This document shows, piece by piece, positions 52,242-59,508 of a DNA stretch of 64,000 nt (within the stretch, counting starts at the first letter, position 1; each line of letters begins with the position of its first letter). The position numbers and the translations under genes are program-made. Source of the stretch: Ruminococcus flavefaciens (GTDB taxonomy: Bacteria > Bacillota > Clostridia > Oscillospirales > Ruminococcaceae); contig NZ_UETD01000004.1 of assembly GCF_900116855.1 (NCBI RefSeq), positions 1 to 64,000 of the forward strand, read 5' to 3'. The notes beneath the pieces were generated by a model. It was not told the origin of the DNA. It searched no databases and was given only the letters and a program-made list of their open reading frames with translations.

Positions 52242-52718
52242 ATGTTAAAGTATATTCTTACATTTCTTATATCAATGGTTCCCATCGTAGAGCTGAGATG
52301 CGGTATCCCATTTGGTGTGAGCATGGGCATAAAATGGTATTACGCAGTTCCTATATGCATGATAGGAAATATGCTGCCCGTACCCTTTATCTTCTTCTTT
52401 GCGAGAAAGATACTTGAATGGGGCTCGGACAAGCCCGTGATCGGCAAGTTCTTTTCATGGTGCCTTAAAAAGGGACACAGCGGCGGCGAAAAGCTCAAGG
52501 CTAAGGCAGGAAAGGGAATGTTCTGGGCACTTCTTCTCTTTGTGGGCATCCCGCTTCCCGGCACAGGCGCATGGACAGGCACTCTTGCAGCAAGTCTGCT
52601 TGACCTTGACTTCAAGAAGAGCATTCTTGCAGTTACTCTGGGAGTAGCCCTTGCAGCCACTATCATGACAATAGCCTCGCTCCTTGGCGTAGAAGCATTC
52701 ATAGCTGTCAAAGGCTAA
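52242..52718 (+). CDS. small multidrug-export-like membrane protein (COG2426)
   Basis: A 158-residue membrane protein with about four hydrophobic helices and family motifs PIVELRCGIPFGVSMG, MIGNMLPVPFIFFFAR and LLFVGIPLPGTGAWTGTLAASLL. The family is annotated as putative small multidrug export protein without firm biochemical proof. ATG at 52242 is preferred (AAAGTGAG 7 bases upstream); ATG at 52224 adds six residues. Confidence 0.85.
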   Translation: MLKYILTFLISMVPIVELRCGIPFGVSMGIKWYYAVPICMIGNMLPVPFIFFFARKILEWGSDKPVIGKFFSWCLKKGHSGGEKLKAKAGKGMFWALLLFVGIPLPGTGAWTGTLAASLLDLDFKKSILAVTLGVALAATIMTIASLLGVEAFIAVKG

Positions 52719-52728
52719 AAATATTACG

Positions 52729-52760
52729 CGGCATCTGATGGATATCAGGTGCCGTTTTTT
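52729..52760 (+). terminator. intrinsic terminator before the cotJ operon
   Basis: CGGCATCTGAT (52729-52739) pairs with ATCAGGTGCCG (52744-52754), followed by TTTTTT. Confidence 0.85.
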
Positions 52761-52765
52761 ATTGT

Positions 52766-52794
52766 AACAAAGCTTTCCGCAAACTCATAATATA
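52766..52794 (+). promoter_or_regulatory. mother-cell sigma-E/sigma-K-like promoter of the cotJ operon
   Basis: AACA (52766-52769), 16 bp, CATAATATA (52786-52794) fits the sigma-K pattern (mACm-N16-CATAnnnTA) and shares the CATA -10 of sigma-E. No sigma-70 promoter is seen between the upstream terminator and cotJA. In Bacillus cotJ is made in the mother cell. Confidence 0.55.
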
Positions 52795-52852
52795 AAACGT
52801 GCGGAGAGCTCTTTCGCACAGGTTCTCCGCGCAGGAAAGGAGGACTTATGTT

Positions 52853-53104
52853 ATGAATCTCGATCTCTTTGACGATATGGAGGGAATCATTCTCCATGAG
52901 CGTGAAGCCTCTCTTGTATCCGATATGAAGAATAATAACGGAAACGGCAGTATGACGCGGTTTCCGAAGAATACTCCTCTCGCTATGGCATATGTGCCGT
53001 TTCAGCAGTGGGGAGAGACCTACGGTGATGATGAGGCGCTCAGCAGGGGAACGCTCTTTCCCGAACTCGACCTTCCATTCTCGAAAGGAGGCGCTGACAG
53101 GTGA
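52853..53104 (+). CDS. cotJA: spore coat associated protein CotJA
   Basis: An 83-residue protein with the CotJA core RFPKNTPLAMAYVPFQQWGETYGDDEALSRGTLFPELDLPF. It is a structural or assembly component of the inner spore coat together with CotJB and CotJC. ATG at 52853 is 9 bases after AAAGGAGG. The stop overlaps the GTG start of cotJB. Its presence shows sporulation ancestry. Confidence 0.88.
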   Translation: MNLDLFDDMEGIILHEREASLVSDMKNNNGNGSMTRFPKNTPLAMAYVPFQQWGETYGDDEALSRGTLFPELDLPFSKGGADR

Positions 53105-53349
53105 ATGAACGCAATATGCTTCTCAGTCGGATAAAGAAGTACGACTTCACACTGAAGGAGCTGAACCTCTATCTTGATACTCACCCCAACTGCCGCCGCG
53201 CTCTGGCTATGTTCAGAAAGTATAAAGAACTCCGCAGCGACGCCGTTGAGGAGTTCACAAAAAGGTTCGGTCCCATTACTCCCGAACAGGTCAGCGATAC
53301 GCAGAACTGGACATGGGTGGAAGATCCGTGGCCGTGGGAAAGGAGATAA
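53101..53349 (+). CDS. cotJB: spore coat protein CotJB
   Basis: An 82-residue CotJB with the typical LSRIKKYDFTLKELNLYLDTHPNCRRALAMFRKY and C-terminal WTWVEDPWPWE. The start is GTG at 53101, overlapping the cotJA stop in GTGA. Middle gene of the cotJABC operon. Confidence 0.9.
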   Translation: MNERNMLLSRIKKYDFTLKELNLYLDTHPNCRRALAMFRKYKELRSDAVEEFTKRFGPITPEQVSDTQNWTWVEDPWPWERR

Positions 53350-53352
53350 GCT

Positions 53353-53466
53353 ATGTGGCAATATGAAAAGAAATTACAGTATCCTGTTAAGATCAAGACG
53401 CCCAATGCGAAGCTTGCGAAGATAATCATATCTCAGCTAGGCGGTCTGAGTTCCAGAAAGTTATAA
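53353..53466 (+). pseudogene. cotJC: 5' fragment of cotJC, interrupted by the prophage
   Basis: Three bases after cotJB an ATG behind AAGGAGAT opens MWQYEKKLQYPVKIKTPN... and continues as CotJC (manganese-catalase-like coat protein, normally about 190 residues) up to SQLGG. There the homology stops, where family members continue PDGEL, and the frame ends after six foreign codons. A serine recombinase gene begins three bases after this stop, on the other strand. The rest of cotJC should lie at the far end of the element, beyond the window. The residues up to the break are fully conserved in style, with no decay. Confidence 0.85.
53443..53462. other. probable left attachment junction (attL) of the prophage in cotJC
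   Basis: CotJC homology ends at the GGC GGT codons (53440-53445 region) and element DNA follows. The integrase gene lies immediately inside the junction, as expected for a serine recombinase element. The exact crossover dinucleotide cannot be fixed without the right junction. Confidence 0.6.
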
Positions 53467-53468
53467 TT

Positions 53469-54905
53469 TTATAGCTTATAAAAAATCTCCACTATTCCCT
53501 TGGGTTTCATGAAGATGATACGGTCGACAAAGCTTCTGAGAGTCATGTTTTTCAGTGTTTCGCTGGTTTCGTCACTTTCGAGTATGTCGAGTCCTGCTTT
53601 TATCCTGCCTGAGATCAGCTCTTTTATATCAGCTTCCGATCTTGGCGCGGAGACCTCAGCCTGAGCAGTCAGCTCGTCTATTCGGGACTGTATTTTCTGC
53701 TTGTTCTCCCGGTATTCTTCCAGCGAGTCTATACCGGCTTCGTAGGCTTCGCGGATACGGGAGAGCTTTTTCTTTTCGCGCTCGATCATGACCGCGACAT
53801 CGGGGGACGTTCTGACAGGAGATCTGCTTTCCACAGAAACTTCAAAGCTCTGATGTTCAAAATCGCTTTTCAGCTTTTCGATGACTGATGTGTTGATCTT
53901 GTCTATCTTGATGCAGTGTGATACCTTGCACACTCCTTTTGCGTACTGGTGACATTGCAGAGATTTGTGAGAAGCTATCATAGTCAGTGTAGCTCCGCAG
54001 TTATCGCACTTAACAAGACCTTTCAGCATGAATTCCACAGGCTCATGGCGAGAATATCGAGTATACAGCTTTTTGTTGTCTGCCAGACGCTTCTGAACGG
54101 CTTCATATATCTCCTTTGAGATGATCGGTTGATGTTTGCCGTCTATTATCAGAGTGTTTTCAGCGTTCTGGTGGAAGCGGTCAAGGCTGTCCCTTCCGTT
54201 CCTGCTTCGGCGGAGCTTGCCGATGTAAGTGGGATTTGTGAGGATATATTCAACGGTCCTGTTCTCGAACTTGTTGCCCTTTGTGGAGCGTATTCCCATA
54301 TCATTGAGCTTCGCGGCAATCTGACGGGCTCCCATTCCCGAGAGGTAATCATCATAGATCATCTGCACAACAGACGCATTGGCTTTATCGGGAGCGAATA
54401 TGCCATTATCCATTTTGTAGCCGAAGGGCGGCTGTGAGACTACTCCGCCGCGGCTGAACTTCTCATTCATTCCGCGCTTGACCTCTTCTGCAAGGTTCAG
54501 GCTGTAGTATTCGTCCATAGCCTCTATCAGAGCTTCTATGAGGATAGAAGTGTTGTCCTCACCCAGCTGCTCGGAGATGGACACAACGTCTATGCCGCAC
54601 TGCTTACGGAGCATTGACTTGTACACGATAGAGTCCTGACGGTTTCGGGCAAAACGGCTGAATTTCCAGAGCAGGATCACATCGAAAGGCTTTGGCTTCA
54701 GCTTTGCCGTGCCGATCATGCGCTGAAAGGACGGGCGCTTGTCGGCTTTCCTGCCGCTTATGCCCTCATCGATGAAAATAAACTCCTCGGGAAGTATCAG
54801 CTCATGTTCCTTGGCGTACTTGCGTATAGCTTTCAGCTGACTGTCGGGGGAGTATTCTATCTGGTCATCGGTAGATACTCTTATGTATGCTGCCGCTGTT
54901 TTCAT
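53469..54905 (-). CDS. large serine recombinase (phage integrase type)
   Basis: A 478-residue large serine recombinase. The resolvase domain has the nucleophile Ser in AAYIRVSTDDQ, the EGISG and RPSFQRMI segments, and LLWKFSRFARN. It is followed by the recombinase domain (about 160-260), a zinc ribbon (CDNCGATLTMIA ... CHQYAKGVCKVSHC) and a C-terminal coiled coil (about 385-440). ATG at 54905 follows AAGGAGG. The gene ends three bases from the cotJC remnant, so it most likely performed this insertion. It may also excise the element with a directionality factor. Confidence 0.93.
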   Translation of the reverse strand: MKTAAAYIRVSTDDQIEYSPDSQLKAIRKYAKEHELILPEEFIFIDEGISGRKADKRPSFQRMIGTAKLKPKPFDVILLWKFSRFARNRQDSIVYKSMLRKQCGIDVVSISEQLGEDNTSILIEALIEAMDEYYSLNLAEEVKRGMNEKFSRGGVVSQPPFGYKMDNGIFAPDKANASVVQMIYDDYLSGMGARQIAAKLNDMGIRSTKGNKFENRTVEYILTNPTYIGKLRRSRNGRDSLDRFHQNAENTLIIDGKHQPIISKEIYEAVQKRLADNKKLYTRYSRHEPVEFMLKGLVKCDNCGATLTMIASHKSLQCHQYAKGVCKVSHCIKIDKINTSVIEKLKSDFEHQSFEVSVESRSPVRTSPDVAVMIEREKKKLSRIREAYEAGIDSLEEYRENKQKIQSRIDELTAQAEVSAPRSEADIKELISGRIKAGLDILESDETSETLKNMTLRSFVDRIIFMKPKGIVEIFYKL

Positions 54906-54951
54906 ATTATCCCTCCTTAGTGATATCCCCTGCATTGGAGCAGGGGATTAT

Positions 54952-55323
54952 TTATTTATTATGTTTCAGTATTCTTTTTACGGCTGCGATTTCGAGAGAC
55001 CAACAGCCAAAACCGCCTAATATTCCGCTTACAAATCGGCGAGCATTGGTCGATTCAAGTTTTCCGGTATTTTGCATGAACCAATCAAGAAACATTGTTT
55101 CGGCAGCTAAAAGGCTTATTTCAGGTCTTATTGTAACCTTTTTGGCAGCTGTGATAATTGCTAAGCTCTCGCCGACAAGTACTCCGCAGCAGCGAGCGCA
55201 GACAGGAAATTGATACTGTCGAAAGAAAAAACTTCGCTCAGGTAATTGATGACACCCGGTAGCTGCTCCTGCTTTCATAGACCTGACCCATAAGAGCCGT
55301 GTGTAATACCAGATATTACGCAT
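54952..55323 (-). CDS. DUF2085-like Cys-rich membrane protein
   Basis: A 123-residue protein with the DUF2085 signature CHQLPERSFFFRQYQFPVCARCCGVLVGESLAI and two weak hydrophobic segments. The function is unknown; Cys and His might bind a metal. The ATG at 55323 overlaps the stop of the zinc-ribbon gene (TAATG), so the two are coupled. It sits between the recombinase and the zinc-ribbon gene inside the prophage, as probable cargo or lysogenic conversion gene. Confidence 0.7.
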   Translation of the reverse strand: MRNIWYYTRLLWVRSMKAGAATGCHQLPERSFFFRQYQFPVCARCCGVLVGESLAIITAAKKVTIRPEISLLAAETMFLDWFMQNTGKLESTNARRFVSGILGGFGCWSLEIAAVKRILKHNK

Positions 55324-55580
55324 TACTTGAATTGATAGCCGCAGTCAAGACAGCAATAGGTAATTTCATTTGAAACTTTTCTGTTATCCTTGAATTTACC
55401 TTTAGTTTTTCCCATGCCGCATAATCCGCAGAAAAAACCGATACCGCCTGTAAGGCAGGTGCCAATGCAAGCTTTGCACCAGCCAAAGCCCTTTGTTTTC
55501 CTTGTATCTGTGACTTTTCCTTTAACAACTTGCTGATTGACCGCTTGAATGTTTGAACTTCCGCATTTTGGACAATTCAT
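55323..55580 (-). CDS. small zinc-ribbon membrane protein
   Basis: An 85-residue protein with an N-terminal zinc ribbon half MNCPKCGSS, a hydrophobic Gly/Cys-rich centre (CIGTCLTGGIGFFCGLCG) and a C-terminal CCLDCGY that completes the ribbon. ATG at 55580 lies behind CAGGAGG. It is coupled to the DUF2085 gene. No function is assigned. Confidence 0.7.
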   Translation of the reverse strand: MNCPKCGSSNIQAVNQQVVKGKVTDTRKTKGFGWCKACIGTCLTGGIGFFCGLCGMGKTKGKFKDNRKVSNEITYCCLDCGYQFK

Positions 55581-55671
55581 ATAAATACCTCCTGAAGAAA
55601 GATTGTATTTATATAATATCATACACTTATCCACTAAATCTATAATATAATATGTCCAAAATATCGAATGT

Positions 55672-55687
55672 TGTCGCATTTTGTCGC
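55672..55687. promoter_or_regulatory. operator-like half-site pair TGTCGC
   Basis: TGTCGCATTTTGTCGC has two direct TGTCGC half-sites, matching the half-sites near the repressor gene, upstream of the minus-strand pair 55580-54952. It could put those genes under repressor control. Confidence 0.35.
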
Positions 55688-56092
55688 TTACAAGCTCCCA
55701 TCGTCTCCGAGGACGTTCAGATGGCGGCTGTAGCGCTTGGGAATGTTTATGCCTACAAGATACCCTATGGAGTGCAGGAAGTCGGAAATAACGGCAAATC
55801 CGTCCTTGTAGAAGGCTTCGATGCGCTTATCCTTGAAGGGGATATTCTTGTAATCGGGCGGACAAACGAAAGTCCAGTCAGCTCCGCTCCTGTCCAGAAC
55901 GATACGGAAGAACCTATCCACATCGGTGTCTTTGTAGCCCACATTCATGAGAAGTATGTGGTGCTCAACGCCTTCATCGATATGGCTCATAATGGCAGTC
56001 TTACCGTCGAAGGATATGAGTATGAGGAGCGGTTCATCATTCGCCATAGCCTTGTTTACGTCTTCCTCGGAGGGATATTTTATTATATTCAT
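55688..56092 (-). CDS. hypothetical prophage protein next to the repressor
   Basis: A 134-residue soluble protein I do not recognise (MNIIKYPSEEDVNKAMANDEPLLI ... IGYLVGINIPKRYSRHLNVLGDDG). It starts behind GAGGAGGT, 15 bases after the repressor stop, so it is expressed with the repressor in the lysogen. Genes in this place often encode immunity or superinfection functions; nothing in the sequence proves that. Confidence 0.65.
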   Translation of the reverse strand: MNIIKYPSEEDVNKAMANDEPLLILISFDGKTAIMSHIDEGVEHHILLMNVGYKDTDVDRFFRIVLDRSGADWTFVCPPDYKNIPFKDKRIEAFYKDGFAVISDFLHSIGYLVGINIPKRYSRHLNVLGDDGSL

Positions 56093-56107
56093 CGGAATGA
56101 CCTCCTC

Positions 56108-56740
56108 TCAGAACCTGCGTTTGACTTCGATGACAGGACCGATGACCTTCACGCGGTTCATTTCTTCAAATTCGAAAACTCTCGGGGGATAGTAAGGATT
56201 GACAGAGCTGAGAGTTATACGGGTATTTTCTATATCAACGAGCTTGACGAGCCCGTCTTCAGCGTCGACATTTACGACAGCGTAGCATTCTTTATCAAGC
56301 ACTTCCTGTTCGCGGACGAGGACAAGGTCCTTCTCGTGGAGCTCAGGCTCCATGCTGTCACCTTTGACTTCCAGCCAGAAGTGCTGATAGCCGTCCTTTA
56401 GTATATCGCTGTCGGTCATGATATATTCGGATATATTCTCCTCTGCATGGCAGTTATAGCCTGCGGCTACTCTGCCGATAAGAGGGACACGAACACAGTT
56501 GGCTTCGCTGTAGGGGATTTTCTTGATAGGGGTGTCATTTGTCTTCCAGCCCATGAGATATGCAGGTGTAACGTTCAAAACCTTTGCAAGCGGTTCTAAT
56601 ACAGTTGTAGGAAGCTTTTCTATATCATTACTTTCATATCTGTATATTGTTGCACGGTTCTTTCCAAGACGCTCCGCAAGTTCATCGACAGTCAAACCAA
56701 GTTCTTTTCGACGTTCTTTGATACGTTCTCCAATAGTCAT
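56108..56740 (-). CDS. XRE/S24-type phage repressor (CI/LexA-like)
   Basis: A 210-residue repressor. An N-terminal XRE helix-turn-helix (RRKELGLTVDELAERLGKNRATIYRYESN) is followed by an S24 self-cleaving domain: probable cleavage site in GRVAAGYN, catalytic Ser in KGDSMEPEL and Lys in DGLVKLVD. DNA damage would thus trigger induction through RecA. ATG at 56740 is chosen because the upstream GTG overlaps the ribosome binding site GAAGGTGA. It is divergent from the Cro-like gene across an operator region with TCGCA/TGCGA repeats. Confidence 0.92.
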   Translation of the reverse strand: MTIGERIKERRKELGLTVDELAERLGKNRATIYRYESNDIEKLPTTVLEPLAKVLNVTPAYLMGWKTNDTPIKKIPYSEANCVRVPLIGRVAAGYNCHAEENISEYIMTDSDILKDGYQHFWLEVKGDSMEPELHEKDLVLVREQEVLDKECYAVVNVDAEDGLVKLVDIENTRITLSSVNPYYPPRVFEFEEMNRVKVIGPVIEVKRRF

Positions 56741-56783
56741 TGTGTTCACCTTCTTTGCTTTTTATTGTATTATATCACGCTTT

Positions 56784-56905
56784 TCGCAAAAATGCAATAG
56801 TAATTTTGAAAAATTCAAAAAAATTCTAAAAAAATGCGAAAAAGGTATTGACAAACCATAGGCTGTATGGTATTATAAAAATGCAAAAAGTCGCACAAAT
56901 GCGAC
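56784..56905 (+). promoter_or_regulatory. prophage switch region: promoter and repeated TCGCA operators
   Basis: TTGACA (56849), 17 bp and TATTAT form the rightward early promoter. Operator-like sites are TCGCAAAAATGCAA (56784-56797), a TGCGA half-site near 56832, and the perfect palindrome GTCGCACAAATGCGAC (56890-56905), just downstream of the promoter. Another, TGTCGCATAAATGCAACA, lies at 57131-57148 at the end of the Cro-like gene. Confidence 0.7.
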
Positions 56906-56927
56906 ATAATGTAAGTGAGGTGATAAA

Positions 56928-57140
56928 ATGCTTGATGTCCAGAAGCTAAAAGGGAAAATAGTCGAGAAAGGCAAGAGCGTAGAGACAGTATCTGCCGATT
57001 TAGGCATAAATCCTGCTACTTTTTATCGTAAGCTCAAGAACAATTCTTTTGAGATTAGAGAAGCGGACAAGCTTATAGAAATTCTTGCTCTTACTGGTGA
57101 AGAGGCTTCGGCTATTTTTTTTAGCGACTGTGTCGCATAA
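56928..57140 (+). CDS. Cro-like phage regulator
   Basis: A 70-residue helix-turn-helix protein (KGKSVETVSADLGINPATFYRKLKNNSFEIREADKLIEILAL). First gene of the rightward early operon, opposite the S24 repressor. RBS GTGAGGTGATAAA. Expected role: lytic-phase repressor of the repressor promoter. Confidence 0.78.
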   Translation: MLDVQKLKGKIVEKGKSVETVSADLGINPATFYRKLKNNSFEIREADKLIEILALTGEEASAIFFSDCVA

Positions 57141-57265
57141 ATGCAACAACGCAAGAAACATAAAATTCTGCAAAGAAATTTGCAAAAAAGTGTTGACATT
57201 TCTTCCCGAGTATGACGCAAGGCGCCATACACCGAGCATGATATACTCAACTCGGAGGTGAGAAT

Positions 57266-57442
57266 ATGTCAGAACCATGGAATGTAAGAGCTCGGAAAAA
57301 GCTTATCGATCTGAATATGAACCGCAGACAGCTTGCCGAAATCATCGGCGTGAACTATTCTGTGATGTGCGCTGTGCTGAACGGTTCCGTTATTCGTGAG
57401 AGCGTTAAGCAGAAAATCTGCTCTTACCTGAAAATCAATTGA
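57266..57442 (+). CDS. small phage helix-turn-helix protein
   Basis: A 58-residue basic protein (MSEPWNVRARKKLIDLNM, then RRQLAEIIGVNYSVMCAVLNG as helix-turn-helix). ATG at 57266 is preceded by CGGAGGTGAG. It is probably a second DNA-binding regulator of the early operon; a directionality factor for the recombinase is another possibility. Confidence 0.7.
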   Translation: MSEPWNVRARKKLIDLNMNRRQLAEIIGVNYSVMCAVLNGSVIRESVKQKICSYLKIN

Positions 57443-57457
57443 AAGGGGAAGTAGAAC

Positions 57458-57646
57458 ATGGACAAGCTTATAATTCCCTCAAGGAATGAGCTTGAGGACG
57501 GCACACATATCCGCGTAAGCAAAAAGATGAAGGAGCTCGTTGACGAGATAGCAAAGCGCTCTGGTCGCAGCCAGTACGTCATCATTAATAAGATGATAGA
57601 GTTCGCTTATGAGCGCGTAGTCATCGAGGACGAAGAAGACGAGTAA
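57458..57646 (+). CDS. small ribbon-helix-helix-like protein
   Basis: A 62-residue protein whose middle, THIRVSKKMKELVDEIAKRSGRSQYVIINKMIEFA, fits an Arc/CopG ribbon-helix-helix DNA-binding fold; the tail is acidic. RBS AAAGGGG. Part of the early operon. Confidence 0.7.
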   Translation: MDKLIIPSRNELEDGTHIRVSKKMKELVDEIAKRSGRSQYVIINKMIEFAYERVVIEDEEDE

Positions 57647-57694
57647 ACCAGTACAACCCATACCGCATACAATTGACCGAAAGGAGATGTTACT

Positions 57695-57895
57695 ATGGCA
57701 AAAAAGACAACCGAGCTGAAAGCTGTCAGCTACATATCTATCGGCGGCGCTCCGCCTGTCCGCTTCGACAGCCTTACACCCGAAAAGAGAGCTGAGTACG
57801 TTGAGAAGATGGCTGAGAACATCGGCAGGACTCTAAGCACATACCTCAGCAATCACCCCGAAGAAGCCGCTCCGCTCTTCAAGAATGCGGAATAA
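57695..57895 (+). CDS. small hypothetical phage protein
   Basis: A 66-residue protein without recognised family (SYISIGGAPPVRFDSLTPEKRAEYVEKMAENIGRTLSTYLSNHPEE). RBS AAAGGAGATG. Helical second half. Conserved spacing within the early operon supports that it is real. Confidence 0.6.
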   Translation: MAKKTTELKAVSYISIGGAPPVRFDSLTPEKRAEYVEKMAENIGRTLSTYLSNHPEEAAPLFKNAE

Positions 57896-57938
57896 GCCCT
57901 CAGGGGCTTGCGGACAAGCTATGAAAGGAGATAGACCT

Positions 57939-58151
57939 ATGTTTGAAGGACTTGCAGTATTCTGCATATCTGGCTGCCTTGGTCTGGAACTCTACTGCGG
58001 AGTACTGATGAAGAAGATACTGAAAGCGCGCTCAGACGAGCGCACAGACGACAGGAGAGCCGCTTACAGGGCAAAGGCATATAAAGACCTTGCCGAGCGC
58101 ACGGCTTTAAAAAACGCCCGTCAGACGCTTTGGCGGAGCTTACAAAAGTGA
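57939..58151 (+). CDS. small phage protein with an N-terminal membrane segment
   Basis: A 70-residue protein: one hydrophobic helix (FEGLAVFCISGCLGLELYCGVLM) followed by a basic coil. ATG at 57939 follows GAAAGGAGA; the longer upstream frame is not used. Function unknown. Confidence 0.6.
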   Translation: MFEGLAVFCISGCLGLELYCGVLMKKILKARSDERTDDRRAAYRAKAYKDLAERTALKNARQTLWRSLQK

Positions 58152-58162
58152 GGTGTAAAGAT

Positions 58163-58312
58163 ATGATAACACTTTACCAGAAAGCCGCAGCTATAGCCAT
58201 AAAGCTTGAACAGTTGGACAAGGAGCTGCTGCTTCGCCCTGAGTGGGTACTTCGTAGGGCTACGGCTGAAGAAATCGACTTCTATTATGCAAAAATGTGT
58301 AAAGGAGTGTGA
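58163..58312 (+). CDS. very small hypothetical phage protein
   Basis: A 49-residue protein (MITLYQKAAAIAIKLEQLDKELLLRPEWVLRRA...) behind GAGGTGTAAAG. Helical and amphipathic. No recognised family. Confidence 0.5.
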   Translation: MITLYQKAAAIAIKLEQLDKELLLRPEWVLRRATAEEIDFYYAKMCKGV

Positions 58313-58316
58313 GTAA

Positions 58317-59432
58317 GTGGCAGAAGTATACAGAAGCAGGGTTTATACAGACAGACCAGAATATGCCGACTTCGAGCCGCCTGAGAAGTTCGAGGCAATA
58401 AAGAGTATCATAGCAAAGCGGTTATCACAGCATCCGAATGCGATTTGTTCATATTCGGGAGGTGCTGACAGTGACATCATGATAGACCTGATAGAGCAGA
58501 CAAGAGCACTCTTTGAACTGCCGCCTGTCAAGTATGTATTCTTCAACACAGGTCTTGAAATGCAGGCGACAAAGGACCATGTCAAGGCAACAGCTGAGAA
58601 GTACGGCGTTGAAATTGAAACAATTCGCCCGAATATCAGTATTGTACAAGCTTCAAGGAAATACGGTATTCCCTTTGTATCGAAGATAATGTCATACGGT
58701 CTGGAAGAATGGCAGAAGAAAAAGCTTCCGCTCTCAATCGCTGATGAATATGAGCTGGCAGAGGACAAGATCGCCAAGCGTGCAGAGCTGAAAGCACGTT
58801 ATCCAAAGTGCGAGAGTCTGATAAATTTTCTGTGCTGCTGTAATGCAAAAGGAGAACCGCGCCCGAATATACAGCTTGTTATCAATTCAAGCAAGTACAT
58901 GAGGGACTTTATCGGAGAGTTTCCGCCTGACTTCAAGATCAGCGCTCAGTGCTGCGACTTCTGCAAGAAGCAGCCTGCACATAACGTCCAGAAGGACTAT
59001 GACATGATCATTACAGGCGAGAGAAGAGATGAAGGCGGTATGAGGTCGGTGCCGAAGAAAAAAGAGGCAACACAAAACGGCAATACTATGTGCTTTTCTC
59101 AGAATTCAGACGGTCAGTATCGTTTGAAGCCGCTGTATTATGTATCTGACAGTGATAAAGCTTGGTATAAAGTGCATTATAACATCCGCTACTCAGACGC
59201 CTATGAGGTCTATGGACTGACAAGGACAGGCTGTTGTGGCTGCCCGATATCGTATAAGGCTGTGGAAGACCTCGAAAAGATAAGGCCATATGAGCCTAAT
59301 GTCGTAAAGGCGGCATGGGCTATATTCGGTAAAAGCTATGAATACCGCATAAAGTACAATGAGTACAAGAAAGAACGTATGAACAGAGAAAAAGAAATGA
59401 AGACAGTCATAGATGGACAGCTTCATTTCTGA
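58317..59432 (+). CDS. PAPS-reductase-like PP-loop ATPase of phage
   Basis: A 371-residue adenine nucleotide alpha-hydrolase. The PP-loop is AICSYSGGADSDIMIDL; a second conserved block is ITGERRDEGGMRS. Cys clusters CCDFCKKQ and TGCCGCPI may hold an Fe-S or Zn site. It resembles PAPS/APS reductases and DndC, the phosphorothioation sulfurtransferase subunit, but no dndD/E partners are in view. GTG at 58317 lies 6 bases after AAGGAG. It is directly upstream of a cytosine-5 methyltransferase, so a role in DNA or nucleotide modification is possible. Confidence 0.8.
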   Translation: MAEVYRSRVYTDRPEYADFEPPEKFEAIKSIIAKRLSQHPNAICSYSGGADSDIMIDLIEQTRALFELPPVKYVFFNTGLEMQATKDHVKATAEKYGVEIETIRPNISIVQASRKYGIPFVSKIMSYGLEEWQKKKLPLSIADEYELAEDKIAKRAELKARYPKCESLINFLCCCNAKGEPRPNIQLVINSSKYMRDFIGEFPPDFKISAQCCDFCKKQPAHNVQKDYDMIITGERRDEGGMRSVPKKKEATQNGNTMCFSQNSDGQYRLKPLYYVSDSDKAWYKVHYNIRYSDAYEVYGLTRTGCCGCPISYKAVEDLEKIRPYEPNVVKAAWAIFGKSYEYRIKYNEYKKERMNREKEMKTVIDGQLHF

Positions 59433-59508
59433 AAAAAAGTGCTCCCCGAAGGGAGCGAGAAAAAATATTTACCACCAACAATATACCACAGAAAAGGAGA
59501 AATGTCAA

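Noticed and set aside
55652-56401. 249-codon plus-strand frame
   Set aside because: Opposite the repressor and its neighbour, both of which have proper ribosome binding sites and motifs.
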